NCBI GenBank assembly: GCA_028693285.1
Contig: JAQUVQ010000023.1
Span: 1-41,149, forward strand
Source: Smithellaceae bacterium
Lineage (GTDB): Bacteria; Desulfobacterota; Syntrophia; Syntrophales; Smithellaceae
Direction of reading: 5' to 3'
Length of the DNA: 41,149 nucleotides
Shown here: positions 40,311 to 41,149 of the stretch, one piece after another
How positions within the stretch are numbered: position 1 is the stretch's first letter
How the letters are laid out: every line of letters begins with the position of its first letter
Notes under the pieces: generated by a model
The model's database searches: none
The model's input: only the letters and a program-made list of their open reading frames with translations
What the model was told of the DNA's origin: nothing
Position numbers and translations under genes: made by a program

Positions 40311-40376
40311 GCCCGCGGTGTTTTTGGAACGGTTCCCTGTAAATCTTTAAAATCAATACCCAAGGAGGATAGGAAC

Positions 40377-41149
40377 ATGGCTTTTGAGTATGAAAAACTG
40401 GTTGTGGAACAAGACGGCGCGGTCGTGGTGGCGGCCATCAATCATCCGCCGGCCAACGCAATGGCGCAGGGGGTTTTGCGGGATTTAACCGACCTGCTCA
40501 ACCGCTGCGAAAAGGACGACTCCGTGCGCGTGCTCATCATTACCGGCACCGGCCCGAAATGCTTTTCAGCGGGCGCGGACATCACCGAATTTGCCGACCT
40601 CCAGTCGGGCAAAGTGCCCCAGTACGACGGCAACGACGTATATTTCAAAATTGAAAATTACCCGAAGATCATCATCGCGGCCATTCAGGGCCTGGCCCTG
40701 GGCGGGGGCCTGGAGCTGGCCTGCTCCTGCCATTTGAGAATCATGGCGGAAGAAGCGGTGGTGGGCCTTCCCGAAGTCAAGCTCGGCCTCAATCCCGGCT
40801 GGGGCGGAACTCAGCGCCTGCCCCGCTATATCGGCAAAACCAAGGCGCTGGAGCTGATGCTCACCGGCGACTTCATGCCGGCCAAAGAAGCGCTCGCGCT
40901 CGGCCTGCTCAACAAGGTCGTCCCCGCCGCCGAAGTCCTGGAAACCGCCAAAAAACTGGCCAAAAAACTGGCGGGCGGCGCTCCCGTGGCACAGCGCGAG
41001 ATCATGAAAGCCGTTCGCCTGGGATTGGAGGGCACCCTTTACGACGGGATCACCAGGGTTGAGAAAGCCGCCTTCCAAACCCTGCTGGTCACCGAAGATT
41101 TCAAAGAAGGCGCCAAGGCGTTTCTGGAAAAGAGACCGGCGCAGTTCAA
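40377..41149 (+). CDS. Enoyl-CoA hydratase (crotonase family), cut by window edge
   Basis: Hydrates trans-2-enoyl-CoA, the second step of fatty-acid beta-oxidation (or the reverse). The 257 visible residues are nearly full length; the frame is open to the end, and the family usually stops shortly after FLEKRPAQF. The CoA-binding/oxyanion region SAGADITEF and ALGGGLELA is present and both catalytic glutamates are kept: E113 (GGGLELAC) and E133 (GLPEVKLGLNPGWGGTQRLPR). AAGGAGG precedes ATG 40377. It is divergent from cstA and driven by a strong promoter. Confidence 0.95.
   Translation, partial: MAFEYEKLVVEQDGAVVVAAINHPPANAMAQGVLRDLTDLLNRCEKDDSVRVLIITGTGPKCFSAGADITEFADLQSGKVPQYDGNDVYFKIENYPKIIIAAIQGLALGGGLELACSCHLRIMAEEAVVGLPEVKLGLNPGWGGTQRLPRYIGKTKALELMLTGDFMPAKEALALGLLNKVVPAAEVLETAKKLAKKLAGGAPVAQREIMKAVRLGLEGTLYDGITRVEKAAFQTLLVTEDFKEGAKAFLEKRPAQF

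Overview
The window looks like chromosomal DNA of an anaerobic, probably syntrophic or fermentative bacterium of the Desulfobacterota/Syntrophales kind (Syntrophus/Smithella-like). The evidence is indirect: a V/A-type ATP synthase operon, a B12-dependent (class II) ribonucleotide reductase, acyl-CoA metabolism genes (thiolase, two acetyl-CoA hydrolase/transferase family proteins, enoyl-CoA hydratase, short-chain dehydrogenase), a split biotin-dependent carboxylase, CstA, and many PAS-type sensors. There is no rRNA or tRNA marker, so the taxonomic call is an inference. No tRNA, rRNA, CRISPR array, transposase or phage gene was seen.

Layout. 1-5991 (minus): V/A-ATPase operon, read G/H-C-I-K-F-E-A, running off the left edge inside subunit A, driven by a perfect consensus sigma70-type promoter at 6123-6151. 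6288-9850: a small Cys-rich protein, a small membrane protein with a LysR regulator, then a divergent SDR oxidoreductase and Nudix hydrolase pair. 9927-12170 (minus): TPM-domain protein, nucleotidyltransferase-like protein and LemA, as one operon with its own promoter and terminator. 12232-13776: a radical SAM protein. 13791-16881: nrdJ, with a promoter overlapped by two NrdR boxes 31 bp apart, followed by overlapping genes for a barnase-type RNase and its barstar inhibitor.

16.9-25.7 kb is a signalling region: a PAS-GGDEF diguanylate cyclase, a PAS histidine kinase with a single-domain response regulator, a ribbon-helix-helix protein, two unknown proteins and a PAS-HD-GYP phosphodiesterase. 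The cyclase and the HD-GYP protein share one PAS module, and the cyclase and the kinase share another. Part of this region (about 16.9-22.5 kb) reads as more AT-rich than its surroundings.

25.8-35.0 kb is acyl-CoA/carboxylation metabolism: a CoA-transferase with an intact catalytic Glu, an alpha/beta hydrolase, a thiolase carrying an in-frame insertion, a CoA-transferase-like domain fused to a GNAT acetyltransferase in which the catalytic Glu is replaced by His, and a divergently transcribed biotin carboxylase plus carboxyltransferase/biotin-carrier pair. 35.0-41.1 kb holds a DapB-like reductase, a UspA protein, an M23 peptidase, a DUF2179-type membrane protein, CstA and, divergent from it and cut by the right edge, an enoyl-CoA hydratase. 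Several promoters in the window are close to the TTGACA-N17-TATAAT consensus.

The most interesting candidates are the catalytically altered CoA-transferase/GNAT fusion, the placing of a barnase/barstar pair in an apparent NrdR-controlled RNR operon, and PAS-module sharing between c-di-GMP synthesis and breakdown enzymes.
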